A program made the position numbers and the translations under genes. The notes under the pieces are model-generated. The model was not told the origin of the DNA, did no database searches, and was given only the letters and a program-made list of their open reading frames with translations. DNA of 31,190 nucleotides, taken from Chloroflexi bacterium UBA5189. Lineage in GTDB: Bacteria > Chloroflexota > Limnocylindria > Limnocylindrales > CSP1-4. Where the stretch lies: assembly GCA_002413045.1 (NCBI GenBank), contig DHWF01000031.1, positions 107,876 to 139,065 of the forward strand, in the 5' to 3' direction. Positions 22,413-30,129 of this stretch are shown here, piece after piece. Every line of letters begins with the position of its first letter. The first letter of the stretch is position 1.

Positions 22413-23777
22413 ATGACGAACGACGAACTGGACCTCGACCCGGGCGCCCTGGCCGCACGGTTCCCGAAGGACTTCGGGTGGGGCTTCGCGACCTCTGCCT
22501 ACCAGATCGAGGGCGCGGCCACGGAGGACGGCCGGGGTCGCTCCATCTGGGACACCTTCGCCCGCGTGCCGGGCGCGATCGCCGACGGCCAGACCGGCGA
22601 CGTCGCCTGCGACCACTACCACCGGTACCGCGACGACATCGCGCTCATGGCCGGGATCGGCGCGAAGACCTACCGGTTCAGCGTGAGCTGGTCGCGGGTG
22701 CTGCCCGACGGCACCGGCACGACCAACGAGCGCGGCCTCGCGTTCTACGACCGCCTGGTCGACACCGTCCTTGCCGCGGGCATCACGCCGCTGGTCAACC
22801 TGTTCCACTGGGATCTGCCGCAGGCGCTCCAGGATCGCGGCGGCTTCGCCGACCCGAGCGTCGTCGACGCGTTCGCCGAGTACGCCGCGCTGGTTGCAGG
22901 GCGGCTCGGCGATCGGGTGTCCGACTGGATGACCTTCAACGAGCCGGCCGTCTTCGCCTTCCTTGGTCACGCCGACGGCATTCACGCTCCCGGCCTGCAA
23001 GACTGGCCCACCGCCCTCCGCGTCGCCGACAACGAGCTGCAGGCCCACGCGGCTGCCGTCGCCGCGATCCGATCGCGAGTCAGCCCGGCGCGGATCGGCA
23101 TCGCGTTTGATATGAACCAGGTCGTACCCGCGACTGACACGGACCGCGACCGGCGCGCCGCCGCCCAGTGGAGCGCCGCTCGCGACGCCTGGTTCCTCGA
23201 CCCGCTGTTCGGCCGCGGCTATCCGCAGCTGGGCCTCGAGACACACGGCGCGGCGGGCCACCTGCACGGGGTCGAGCTGTCCGACCCGCCGCCCGGCGAT
23301 CTCGATTACCTGGGCCTGAACTACTACCGGCGCGACGCCGTCAGCGCCCGGTCGGACAAACCCTTCGATTGGACGATCGAGGCCCGACCCGGCACGGAAC
23401 AGACGCAGATGGGCTGGGAGGTCGCGCCGGACGGCCTGCGCGACGTCCTGGGGGCGCTCCACCACGAGTACGCGCCGCGCGAGATCGTGATCACCGAGAA
23501 CGGCGCCGCGTACCCGGACACGATGGATCCAGACGGCCGAGTCCGGGATGAGAACCGCATGCACTACTTCGCGCGCCACATCGCCGCGGCCGCCGAGGCG
23601 CTGGCGGCCGGCGTGCCGTTGACCGGCTACCACGCATGGTCGCTGCTCGACAACTACGAGTGGAGCCTGGGCTACACGCGCCGGTTCGGCCTGGTGCACG
23701 TCGACTTCGAGACCCAGGCACGGACCCTCAAGGACAGCGCGCGCTGGTACGGGAGCCTGATCGCCGCCGGAGGCTGA
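22413..23777 (+). CDS. Glycoside hydrolase family 1 beta-glucosidase
   Basis: 454 residues, normal for GH1, cytosolic. Starts with FPKDFGWGFATSAYQIEGA, then RFSVSWSRVLP, WMTFNEP with Glu177 as acid/base, LNYYRR, ITENGAAYPD with Glu362 as nucleophile, and WSLLDNYEWSLGYTRRFGL, the aglycone-side motif. All catalytic and glycone-binding residues are present. The family cleaves beta-glucosides, beta-galactosides and sometimes 6-phospho-sugars; the phosphate-binding Ser/Lys motif of 6-phospho-glucosidases is not evident, so a plain beta-glucosidase is favoured. The frame stays open far upstream, but the promoter hexamer 6 nt before ATG 22413 sets the start. Divergent from GH3/nagA and convergent with the ABC permease genes. 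Confidence 0.95.
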   Translation: MTNDELDLDPGALAARFPKDFGWGFATSAYQIEGAATEDGRGRSIWDTFARVPGAIADGQTGDVACDHYHRYRDDIALMAGIGAKTYRFSVSWSRVLPDGTGTTNERGLAFYDRLVDTVLAAGITPLVNLFHWDLPQALQDRGGFADPSVVDAFAEYAALVAGRLGDRVSDWMTFNEPAVFAFLGHADGIHAPGLQDWPTALRVADNELQAHAAAVAAIRSRVSPARIGIAFDMNQVVPATDTDRDRRAAAQWSAARDAWFLDPLFGRGYPQLGLETHGAAGHLHGVELSDPPPGDLDYLGLNYYRRDAVSARSDKPFDWTIEARPGTEQTQMGWEVAPDGLRDVLGALHHEYAPREIVITENGAAYPDTMDPDGRVRDENRMHYFARHIAAAAEALAAGVPLTGYHAWSLLDNYEWSLGYTRRFGLVHVDFETQARTLKDSARWYGSLIAAGG

Positions 23778-23799
23778 TCGCCCCGGGAGGCTGACCGCC
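23769..23799. repeat. 14-nt direct repeat across the GH1 stop codon
   Basis: GGAGGCTGATCGCC (23769-23782) recurs as GGAGGCTGACCGCC (23786-23799) with one mismatch and a 17-nt period. The first copy contains the TGA stop. Likely a small slippage duplication in the 23-nt gap between convergent genes. Confidence 0.6.
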
Positions 23800-23800
23800 G

Positions 23801-24700
23801 TTACTTGACGGAGCCGGCCAGGATCCCGCGGACAAAGAACCGCTGCAACGCCAGGAACACGCCAAGCGGCACGATCATCGTCAGGAACGCGCCCGCCGTG
23901 AGCAGGTGCCAGGCGCCGCCGCGCGGCCCGATCATGTTGTAGAGCGCCGTCGGCATGACCTGCACATCCTTGCCGGGTCCCAGGAACACGAGGGCCACGA
24001 GGAGGTCGTTCCAGACCCACAGGAACTGGAAGATCGCGAACGCGCCGAGCGCCGGGAGCGACAACGGCAGCACCAGACGGACGAACGTCTGGAACGCCGA
24101 CGCACCGTCGATCGCGGCGGACTCGAACAGGTCGCGGGGCAATTGCGACATGAAGTTGTAGAGCAGGAAGATCGCGAGCGGCAGGCCGAACGCGGTGTGG
24201 GCGAGCCAGATTCCCACGAAGGTGCCATATAGCGATGCGCCGCTGTAGATCTTGAGGATCGGGATCAGCGCCATCTGGATCGGGACGACGAGCAGCGCTA
24301 CGACGATGATGAACAGGATGCCTCGACCGCGGAACGGGATCCACGCGAAGGCATACGCAGCGAAGGCGGCGATGGTGATCGGGATCACCGTCGACGGGAT
24401 CGTGACGATGAGGCTGTTCAGGAACGCGGTGGCCATGTTGTCGCCGGACAGGACGTTGATGTAGTTGTTGAGCGTCCACTGGCCTGGCTGGAACGCGTTC
24501 ACCAGGGCTGTCCACCAGCCCGTCTTCGTGATCAGCTCCGGGTTTCGGAACGAGGTGACCAGGAGGCCGGCTGTCGGCAGCGTCCAGAGGAAGCAGATCA
24601 CCAGCACGGAGATCCGCAGCGGCAGGCTCTCCAGCATCGGGGCGCGCCAGAAGCGACTCTTGGAGCTGGATCCGGCCACGGCCTTCGTCGATACCGCCAT
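23801..24700 (-). CDS. Carbohydrate ABC transporter permease (MalG type)
   Basis: 299 residues, six membrane helices. It is the second permease subunit of a CUT1-type sugar importer. The EAA loop that docks the ATPase is ESAAIDGASAFQTFVRLVLP near 210-229, followed by the usual LPALGAFAIFQFLWVWND. The C-terminus RFFVRGILAGSVK is typical for MalG-like proteins. The ATG shares one base with the TAA of the upstream permease gene (TAATG), so the two are translated together. No ATPase gene follows; as is common for CUT1 systems, a shared MsmK/UgpC-type ATPase encoded elsewhere is expected. It is the last gene of the operon that begins with the ROK repressor. Confidence 0.93.
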   Translation of the reverse strand: MAVSTKAVAGSSSKSRFWRAPMLESLPLRISVLVICFLWTLPTAGLLVTSFRNPELITKTGWWTALVNAFQPGQWTLNNYINVLSGDNMATAFLNSLIVTIPSTVIPITIAAFAAYAFAWIPFRGRGILFIIVVALLVVPIQMALIPILKIYSGASLYGTFVGIWLAHTAFGLPLAIFLLYNFMSQLPRDLFESAAIDGASAFQTFVRLVLPLSLPALGAFAIFQFLWVWNDLLVALVFLGPGKDVQVMPTALYNMIGPRGGAWHLLTAGAFLTMIVPLGVFLALQRFFVRGILAGSVK

Positions 24701-25872
24701 TACATCGCCGCCTGTCGTCGGAAGTTCCGCAGGTTCAGGATCATCACGGGCAGGACCGCGATGAACAGGATGGTTGCGAGCGCGGCCGCGCGCCCGTCGT
24801 TGAAGAACTGGAACATCTCCTGGAACATCCGGACGGCGACGACGTTGTCGTGGTTGAGCCCGCCGCTGACCGAGAAGACGATGTCGAAGATCTTCAGCGT
24901 GGCGATCGCGACCGTCGTGGTCACCGTGACGATGGAGCCGCGGATGAGCGGCACGATGATCCCGAAGAAGATCTGGCGCTCGCTGGCGCCGTCCAGCCGG
25001 GCGGCCTCGAGAACCTCCACGGACACGCCCTTGATCGCAGCGGACAGCACCACCATCGCGAAGCCGGTCTGGAGCCAGATCATGATCAGCATCTCGGCCG
25101 GCAGGTTGATCGGGAACGTCGTCGACCAGGCGACCGCCTTGTTCCCGAACGCCGTCCAGATCGCGTTGAGCAGGCCGAACTGGGGCTCGCTCGGCGGCTG
25201 AATCGCGTACACGAACTTCCAGATCACCGTCGCGCCGACGAGCGAGATCGCTAGCGGGGTGAAGATGAAGACCTTGGCCAGCGACTCCCGTCGGATGCGG
25301 TCGAACAGGGCCGCGACGGTGAGACCGAGGCCCACACTGCCGGCCGTCGCCACGACCAGCCAGATGATGTTGTTCCGAAGGATCTCGAGGAACTCGCCTT
25401 TCCCGAGACTCTCCCAGTTGGCGAGCGTGAACACGCCCTTCTGGTCGAAGAAGCTGCGGATCACGGTGGCCACCGCGGGATAGACGAGGTAGACGCTCAG
25501 GAGCACCAGGGCGGGCGCGATGAAGACCCACGGAATGATCCGGTCCCGGAGCTTGGGCGGGAAGCGCTCGACGATCGTGCTCGCGCTCGTGAACAGCAGC
25601 CAGATCCCGCCAACACCGACCAGCAGCGCAATCGCCGCGAGCAGGAGCTTGGCGTAGAACTGATCTCCCTGGCCGTTGCGCAGGGCGTCGGCGCCGGCGG
25701 CGTTGCCCAGCCGCTCGTAGATCGCTGCGAGGAGATTCTCGCCACCGTGCGGGTCGATCAGGACCGTGACCCCGAGTGCGGCGATCACCAGCCCGATCAG
25801 GCTGGCGACCAGCACCCAGCGCGGCGTGCCGTATGACCCCGATGCGGAATCTTTCGCGCGGTCCAGCGCCAC
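24700..25872 (-). CDS. Carbohydrate ABC transporter permease (MalF type), extended N-terminus
   Basis: 390 residues. The core permease (about residues 110-390) has six helices and the EAA loop EAARLDGASERQIFFGIIVP near 290-309. Ahead of it are about 100 residues with two additional membrane helices (about 20-40 and 75-95) separated by an exported-looking, Asn/Gly/Asp-rich segment. MalF proteins often carry such an extra N-terminal membrane region. GTG 25872 is selected by GGAGGGAGG 4 nt before it. The gene is separated from the binding-protein gene by 92 nt holding a strong hairpin, which should lower permease expression relative to the binding protein. Confidence 0.92.
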   Translation of the reverse strand: MALDRAKDSASGSYGTPRWVLVASLIGLVIAALGVTVLIDPHGGENLLAAIYERLGNAAGADALRNGQGDQFYAKLLLAAIALLVGVGGIWLLFTSASTIVERFPPKLRDRIIPWVFIAPALVLLSVYLVYPAVATVIRSFFDQKGVFTLANWESLGKGEFLEILRNNIIWLVVATAGSVGLGLTVAALFDRIRRESLAKVFIFTPLAISLVGATVIWKFVYAIQPPSEPQFGLLNAIWTAFGNKAVAWSTTFPINLPAEMLIMIWLQTGFAMVVLSAAIKGVSVEVLEAARLDGASERQIFFGIIVPLIRGSIVTVTTTVAIATLKIFDIVFSVSGGLNHDNVVAVRMFQEMFQFFNDGRAAALATILFIAVLPVMILNLRNFRRQAAM

Positions 25873-25876
25873 CTGG

Positions 25877-25885
25877 CCTCCCTCC
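25877..25885 (-). promoter_or_regulatory. Strong Shine-Dalgarno GGAGGGAGG deciding the MalF-type start
   Basis: GGAGGGAGG on the minus strand, 4 nt from GTG 25872. It fixes a GTG start where no ATG is available. Confidence 0.7.
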
Positions 25886-25910
25886 GCAGAACTTGGCCCG
25901 AATAGTAATC

Positions 25911-25937
25911 GGGCGCCTCACCGGTGGTGAGGCGCCC
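25911..25937 (-). terminator. Perfect 12-bp hairpin between binding-protein and permease genes
   Basis: GGGCGCCTCACC, a 3-nt loop and GGTGAGGCGCCC. It lies 27 nt after the TAG stop (25967-25965) and is followed in the transcript by GATTACTATTCGG rather than a run of U. It probably acts as a partial terminator or as a 3'-end block against exonucleases, raising binding protein over permease as in the malE-malF gap of enteric bacteria. Confidence 0.75.
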
Positions 25938-25964
25938 GTGCGCTACTTCAGGATGACTGGCCGC

Positions 25965-27440
25965 CTACTGGGTGGGCCAGCTGTCGTCGATGGCCTTCAA
26001 CACCGCGTCGGTGTTCGTGCCGTTGTTGTTGGCCCAGTCGGAGATCTGGGTCCAGAACGTGCCCTGGCCGACGGCCGGGGGCATGAGGTCGGAGGCGTCG
26101 AACCCGATCCCCGTCGCGTTGTTGAGGATGTCGTTCGCGACCTTCAGCTTGTAGTTGCCCGCGTACCACTCGGCCGGGACCTTGACGTTCGGCGAGTTGA
26201 CGCCGACGCTCTTGATCCAACCCTCGAGGCCCTCCGGGGTGGCCAGGAACTCCGCGAACGCGCGGACCTCCGGGCGATCCGCAAAGACCATGAAGGAGTC
26301 AGCCGAGCCCTCGGCGGCGCGGTTGGTCGGGTCGATCGTCGGGAACGGGAAGATCCCGATGTCCCCGGTGTCGCCGATCGTGTACTTCGAGTCGCCACCG
26401 TTGGTGCGGCGATCCGGGAAGAAGTCCGGGCCGTACCAGGTCGGGATCTTCTGCATCCAGCAACCCGGCGTCGCCGTGTCACCGTTGAACATCGGATCCA
26501 TGACGGTCTTGAGGTCGTTGTTCACGATCTGCGAGCCGCCGCCATCGACGTACCCGGTCTTGAACAGGAGCGAGCCGACCTTGTCGAAGGCCGCCTTGAT
26601 CCGCGGGTCCTCGAACGTGATCTTGTGGCTGATCCAGTCGTTGTACACGGAGAGCGGCTGCGTCTTGAGGACGACTTCCTCGACCCAGTCCGTCAGCTCC
26701 CAGCCCGTCGCCGTGCCGGGGCCGCCGGCGCTGACGCAGAACGGGTGGCTGCCGGCGGCGACGATCTTGTCGCTCAGCGCGACGAGGTCGTCCCAGGTCT
26801 TCGGGATCGCATAGCCGGCCGTGGCGAATGCCTTGACCGGGTACCAGATCATCGACTTGGAGTCGGCCTTGGTCGGGATGCTCCAGATGTGGGTGCCCAC
26901 CGTGGTCAGCCCGATCGTCGACGGGAACTCTGCATTGAGCTTCGTCGGGTCCATGAACGTGGCGACGTCAATGAGCTTGTTCTCGTTGGCGTAGGCGAGC
27001 ACGGCCGTCGGCTGCGCGATCTGCGACATGTCCGGCGGGCTGCCGCCCTCGACGCGGGTCTTGAGCACGGTCTCGTGGCTCGAGCCGATGCTGTCGACCT
27101 GGATTGTGATGCCGGTCGCCGTCTGGAAGTCGGCGATCGCATTGGCGAAGCCGGTGGCCTCGCCGCCAGTCCACTGCGTCTGGATCGAGACCTTCTTGCC
27201 CTTGTCAGGCTGGCTCGAGCCAAGCGCCGCGTCCAGCTCGGTGTAGCCGGTCGGGACCTTGGGAAGATTCAGCGCAGGCGCTGCCGTTGCTACGGCGCCC
27301 TGCGTCGCGGCGGTCGTCGCCGCGGGTCCGGTGGTTGCCGCCGCTGTCGACGGCGCGGTGGTTGCCGCGGGCGAACACGCGCCCACGATCAAACCGACGA
27401 TGGCCACGAAGACGGCCATCCTCGACGGTCTATTCCCCAT
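25965..27440 (-). CDS. ABC transporter sugar-binding lipoprotein
   Basis: 491 residues. A lipoprotein signal with lipobox LIVGAC puts Cys22 at the mature N-terminus, so it is tethered to the outer face of the membrane. A Thr/Ala-rich linker (about 23-60) follows, then a type I extracellular solute-binding fold (family SBP_bac_1): GGEATGFANAIADFQTATGI, SPPDMSQI, IPTKADSKSMIWYPVKAF, TWDDLVALSDKI and, near the end, FAEFLATPEGLEGWIKSVG. The ligand is a sugar or oligosaccharide; the ROK kinase and glycosidases nearby suggest a beta-glucoside or an amino-sugar oligomer. ATG 27440 has the near-perfect ribosome site GGAGGAGGAA, the strongest in the window, which fits high expression. A strong hairpin follows. 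Confidence 0.94.
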   Translation of the reverse strand: MGNRPSRMAVFVAIVGLIVGACSPAATTAPSTAAATTGPAATTAATQGAVATAAPALNLPKVPTGYTELDAALGSSQPDKGKKVSIQTQWTGGEATGFANAIADFQTATGITIQVDSIGSSHETVLKTRVEGGSPPDMSQIAQPTAVLAYANENKLIDVATFMDPTKLNAEFPSTIGLTTVGTHIWSIPTKADSKSMIWYPVKAFATAGYAIPKTWDDLVALSDKIVAAGSHPFCVSAGGPGTATGWELTDWVEEVVLKTQPLSVYNDWISHKITFEDPRIKAAFDKVGSLLFKTGYVDGGGSQIVNNDLKTVMDPMFNGDTATPGCWMQKIPTWYGPDFFPDRRTNGGDSKYTIGDTGDIGIFPFPTIDPTNRAAEGSADSFMVFADRPEVRAFAEFLATPEGLEGWIKSVGVNSPNVKVPAEWYAGNYKLKVANDILNNATGIGFDASDLMPPAVGQGTFWTQISDWANNNGTNTDAVLKAIDDSWPTQ

Positions 27441-27443
27441 TGA

Positions 27444-27453
27444 TTCCTCCTCC
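27444..27453 (-). promoter_or_regulatory. Very strong Shine-Dalgarno GGAGGAGGAA of the binding lipoprotein
   Basis: GGAGGAGGAA on the minus strand, ending 3 nt before ATG 27440, with the GGAGG core about 8 nt away. Stronger than any other site in the window. Confidence 0.75.
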
Positions 27454-27526
27454 AATCGGTTGACCTGCACCAGTATGGGTACCACTTGCAATCCCTGTTG
27501 GTCCAGATTCGAAGGGTTCGATCGGC

Positions 27527-28615
27527 TCAACCTCCTTCGTGCATGTCGCTGCTTCGCGCGAGCGTCGGCGATTCGACGTCGAGCCCGAGCGATTCGCGGG
27601 CGATGGTGACCGCACCCCATGCCCCGGCATCGGCACCGGCCGGCAGGAGCTGGACGAGGTCCGGCAGCAGGATCTCCGCGGCCAGCGGCGAGCTGGCGCG
27701 GTACCGGTCAAGCTCGCGTTGGACCGGGGTCATGAACGAGTCGCCGGCGTGCGAGACGCCGCCGCCGATCACGATCCGCGTGACGTCGTACGCCAGCGCG
27801 AGCAGATGGATGCCCCAGGCGATCGCCCGGCCGGCCGCGTCGACGACGTCGGCGGCGACGGGGTCACCGGCCGCGGCCGCGGCGTAGACGGCCTCGGCAC
27901 CGATCCGCCGGACCCGGCTGGCTTCGTCACCGGCGTCGTGGTCCGCGTCGGCGCTCCAGGCGCTGGCTCCGTCGTCGTGGCCGTTCCGCCGCGCCGCCCA
28001 TCCGGCGAGGGTCCGGCTGACGATGGCGGGCCCGGCGGCGACGGTCTCGAAGCAGCCCCGGTTGCCACAGGCGCACCTGGTTCCTTCGGGCTCGATGATC
28101 ACGTGGCCGATCTCCCCGGCCAGCCCGTGGGCGCCGCGGTGGAGCACGCCGTCGAGCATCACCCCGGCGGAGATGCCGGTGCCGATCGCGAGGAAGGCCA
28201 GCGACTCGGCAGGCCCGAACAGGCGGCGCCGGTGGAGGCCCAGCGCCGCTGCTCGGACGTCGTTTTCGAGGAACGTGGGAATGCCGAGGGCTGCCTCGAG
28301 GCGCGGCCCGAGGGGCAGGTCGTGCCAGTCGAGGTTCACCGCGAGGGTCACCTGACCGCGCTCGCGATCGACCCGGCCAGGCACGCCGACGCCGAGCGCC
28401 GCCACGTCGTCGGGACTCGCATTCGCGTCCCGGATCGCGCCTTCGACGATCGTGGCGATGGTGGCCGCGGCGTGATCCGGGGCACCCACCGCGGTCGGCG
28501 CGACGGCGCGGGCGCGGACGGTCCCGTCGGCCTCGCAGACGAGGATCGCGGTCTTGGTGCCGCCGATGTCGACACCTACGACGAGGTTGCCCCGGCGAGT
28601 CGCGCGCGCGTTCAT
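27527..28615 (-). CDS. ROK-family sugar kinase (glucokinase or N-acetylglucosamine kinase type)
   Basis: 362 residues, cytosolic. Phosphate-binding VDIGGTKTAI starts at residue 15. The sugar-binding and catalytic region is FLENDVRAA with Asp119 as base. The ROK zinc site is the His of GEIGHVIIEPEG with the three Cys of CACGNRGC, followed by FE-T-VAAG. A family-atypical 30-residue Asp/Ala-rich insertion (NGHDDGASAWSADADHDAGDE) comes after GWAARR. ROK kinases with this motif set phosphorylate glucose, N-acetylglucosamine or N-acetylmannosamine at C6. With nagA close by, GlcNAc is a plausible substrate, but this cannot be read from the sequence. ATG overlaps the repressor stop by 4 nt (ATGA). 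Confidence 0.9.
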   Translation of the reverse strand: MNARATRRGNLVVGVDIGGTKTAILVCEADGTVRARAVAPTAVGAPDHAAATIATIVEGAIRDANASPDDVAALGVGVPGRVDRERGQVTLAVNLDWHDLPLGPRLEAALGIPTFLENDVRAAALGLHRRRLFGPAESLAFLAIGTGISAGVMLDGVLHRGAHGLAGEIGHVIIEPEGTRCACGNRGCFETVAAGPAIVSRTLAGWAARRNGHDDGASAWSADADHDAGDEASRVRRIGAEAVYAAAAAGDPVAADVVDAAGRAIAWGIHLLALAYDVTRIVIGGGVSHAGDSFMTPVQRELDRYRASSPLAAEILLPDLVQLLPAGADAGAWGAVTIARESLGLDVESPTLARSSDMHEGG

Positions 28616-29814
28616 CGGCCCACCGACAGGCCGAGCTCAGCGGTGAGCACGACGGCCGAGGCGCCGAGCAGGACCAGGTCGCCGATCGGAGCCGCGCGCT
28701 CGATCACGACATCGCCCGCAAGGAGCCGCAGCGCGCGCCGGTGGGCCTCGTCGCGGACGGCATCGAGCCAGACGTCGCCGAGCTCGGCGACACTGCCGTG
28801 CAGGACGATCCGCTCGACATCGAGCACACCGATCACGCCAGCGAGCATCCGGCCGAGGAAGCGGCCGGCGGCCACGACGATTCGTCGCGTCGTCTCGTCG
28901 CCGGCGTCGAGAGCGACCTGGACGTCATCGAGGGTGAGCTCGCCGGAGGCTGCCAGGCGGCGGCCGAGCGGCGAATCCGGCTGCTCGTTCGCGGCTTCCG
29001 TCGTCCGCAGGAGGATCGCCCGGGAGCTGGCGACGGTCTCGAGGCAGCCAAACCGGCCGCAGCGGCATTCCGCGCCGTCGTCGTCGACGACCACGTGCCC
29101 GATCTCGCCGGCGCCGAACCCGTCGCCGTGGAACAGCTCGCCGCCGAGCAGCACGCCCGCGCCGATGCCGCGCCCGACCTTGACCGCGACGAGGTTCGTC
29201 GAGCGCCGGCCGGAGAACAGCTCGATCGCGAGCGCGGCGGCGCGGCTGTCGTTCGCGACCTGGACCGGAACGCCGTGGCGGGCGCGCAGGATGTCGGCGA
29301 GGGGGAGATCCTGCCAGTTGAGGTTGACGGCCGATCGGATCGTGCCGGTCGCCGCATCGACGATTCCCGGCGTCCCGACGCCGATCCCGAGGAGGGTCTC
29401 GCGGGAGCCGGTCGCGAGCTCGTCGATCAGCTCGTGCACGACGTCGACGGCCTCGTCGCCGGAGACGCCGGTCACGGGTCGTTCGATCGTCCGCTGGACC
29501 TGGCCGCGCAGGTCCATGAGGGCCGCGCGGAAGACGAACTCGCCGAGGTCCAGCGCGATCACGTGGCGGGCGCCGTCGATGAGCTCGAGCAGGATCGGCG
29601 CCTTGCCCCCGGTCGACGGCCCGCGCCCGATCTCCCTCGCCAGCCCGTCGTCGATCAGCACGCCGACGACATCGCCGACGGTCGTGCGGGTAAGGCCGCT
29701 CAGGCGGGCAACGTCGGCGCGGCTGATCGGCCCGAAGTCATACAGCGCCCGCAGCACGAGGGCGGCGTTGTGCGCCCGCGTCTGCTGGTGTGTCGCCTTG
29801 CTCGGGAACGTCAA
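28612..29814 (-). CDS. ROK-family transcriptional repressor
   Basis: About 400 residues. A winged helix-turn-helix near residues 20-65 (ISRADVARLSGLTRTTVGDVVGVLIDD) is fused to a ROK sugar-binding domain, as in NagC, Mlc and XylR. The phosphate loop is degenerate (ALDLGEFVFRA instead of DxGGTK), so it senses sugar rather than acting as a kinase. The zinc-site motif EIGHVVVDDDGAECRCGRFGCLE and ANDSRAAAL are kept. The start is ambiguous. TTG 29901 would be closer to the promoter, but the intervening codons end mostly in A, unlike genes here; TTG 29814 has GGAGAAGGGG upstream and is preferred. The gene leads the kinase and ABC operon and probably represses it through the palindrome at 29905-29933. 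Confidence 0.88.
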   Translation of the reverse strand: MTFPSKATHQQTRAHNAALVLRALYDFGPISRADVARLSGLTRTTVGDVVGVLIDDGLAREIGRGPSTGGKAPILLELIDGARHVIALDLGEFVFRAALMDLRGQVQRTIERPVTGVSGDEAVDVVHELIDELATGSRETLLGIGVGTPGIVDAATGTIRSAVNLNWQDLPLADILRARHGVPVQVANDSRAAALAIELFSGRRSTNLVAVKVGRGIGAGVLLGGELFHGDGFGAGEIGHVVVDDDGAECRCGRFGCLETVASSRAILLRTTEAANEQPDSPLGRRLAASGELTLDDVQVALDAGDETTRRIVVAAGRFLGRMLAGVIGVLDVERIVLHGSVAELGDVWLDAVRDEAHRRALRLLAGDVVIERAAPIGDLVLLGASAVVLTAELGLSVGR

Positions 29815-29904
29815 CGTGGCCGCGACCCCTTCTCCGTGTCGTGCCGGTGCGCTCGCCTCTCGCAGATTCGTCCCAGCTCCTCCGAACCGGACTTTGCCCA
29901 ACGT

Positions 29905-29933
29905 CTTGACAAAGAGTACGTGCCTTTGTCAAG
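29905..29933. promoter_or_regulatory. Operator candidate: perfect 10-bp-arm palindrome
   Basis: CTTGACAAAG (29905-29914), a 9-nt spacer and CTTTGTCAAG (29924-29933). The size and spacing suit a dimeric ROK repressor. It is the least GC-rich stretch in this region, located directly in front of the repressor gene, with a -10-like hexamer inside it. The same arms do not recur ahead of the GH3, GH1 or binding-protein genes. Confidence 0.65.
29913..29918 (-). promoter_or_regulatory. -10-like hexamer TACTCT inside the operator
   Basis: Minus-strand TACTCT spans the inner edge of one palindrome arm and its spacer, so repressor binding would block it. It lies 11 nt before TTG 29901, and 98 nt before the preferred TTG 29814. 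A TTGACA also occurs in the palindrome on both strands and could act as a -35, but no good -10 follows at 17 nt. Confidence 0.35.
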
Positions 29934-30129
29934 TATCTGGACGAACTCCCTGGCGCGAGGCCCCGTACTGCGGGGACAGTTGGGCAACGCGGACCCGTCT
30001 CGCGCCGGTCATGGGAATGGTTCGTGCCTACGCAGGGAGCGCAACCGAACGTGAGTCGCGGTTCGATGCCTACCTACCCAGGGCTGGTAGTTCGGCAGGA
30101 TCGTGACTGCGCCCCCGTTCGGCCAACCC

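Larger units (their letters stand above)
29815..30129. other. 315-nt non-coding region ahead of the ROK operon
   Basis: Holds the operator palindrome, the likely promoter and about 90 nt of leader with A-ending codon positions. Two small hairpins are readable nearer the NHL gene: CCCCG, 5 nt, CGGGG (29961-29975) and CTACC, 7 nt, GGTAG (30074-30090). Neither has a T-tract. No tRNA or gene found. Confidence 0.5.

Noticed and set aside
30030..30100. tRNA gene suggested by GGTTCGATGCC
   Set aside because: No matching T-stem, anticodon arm or acceptor stem can be formed on either strand.
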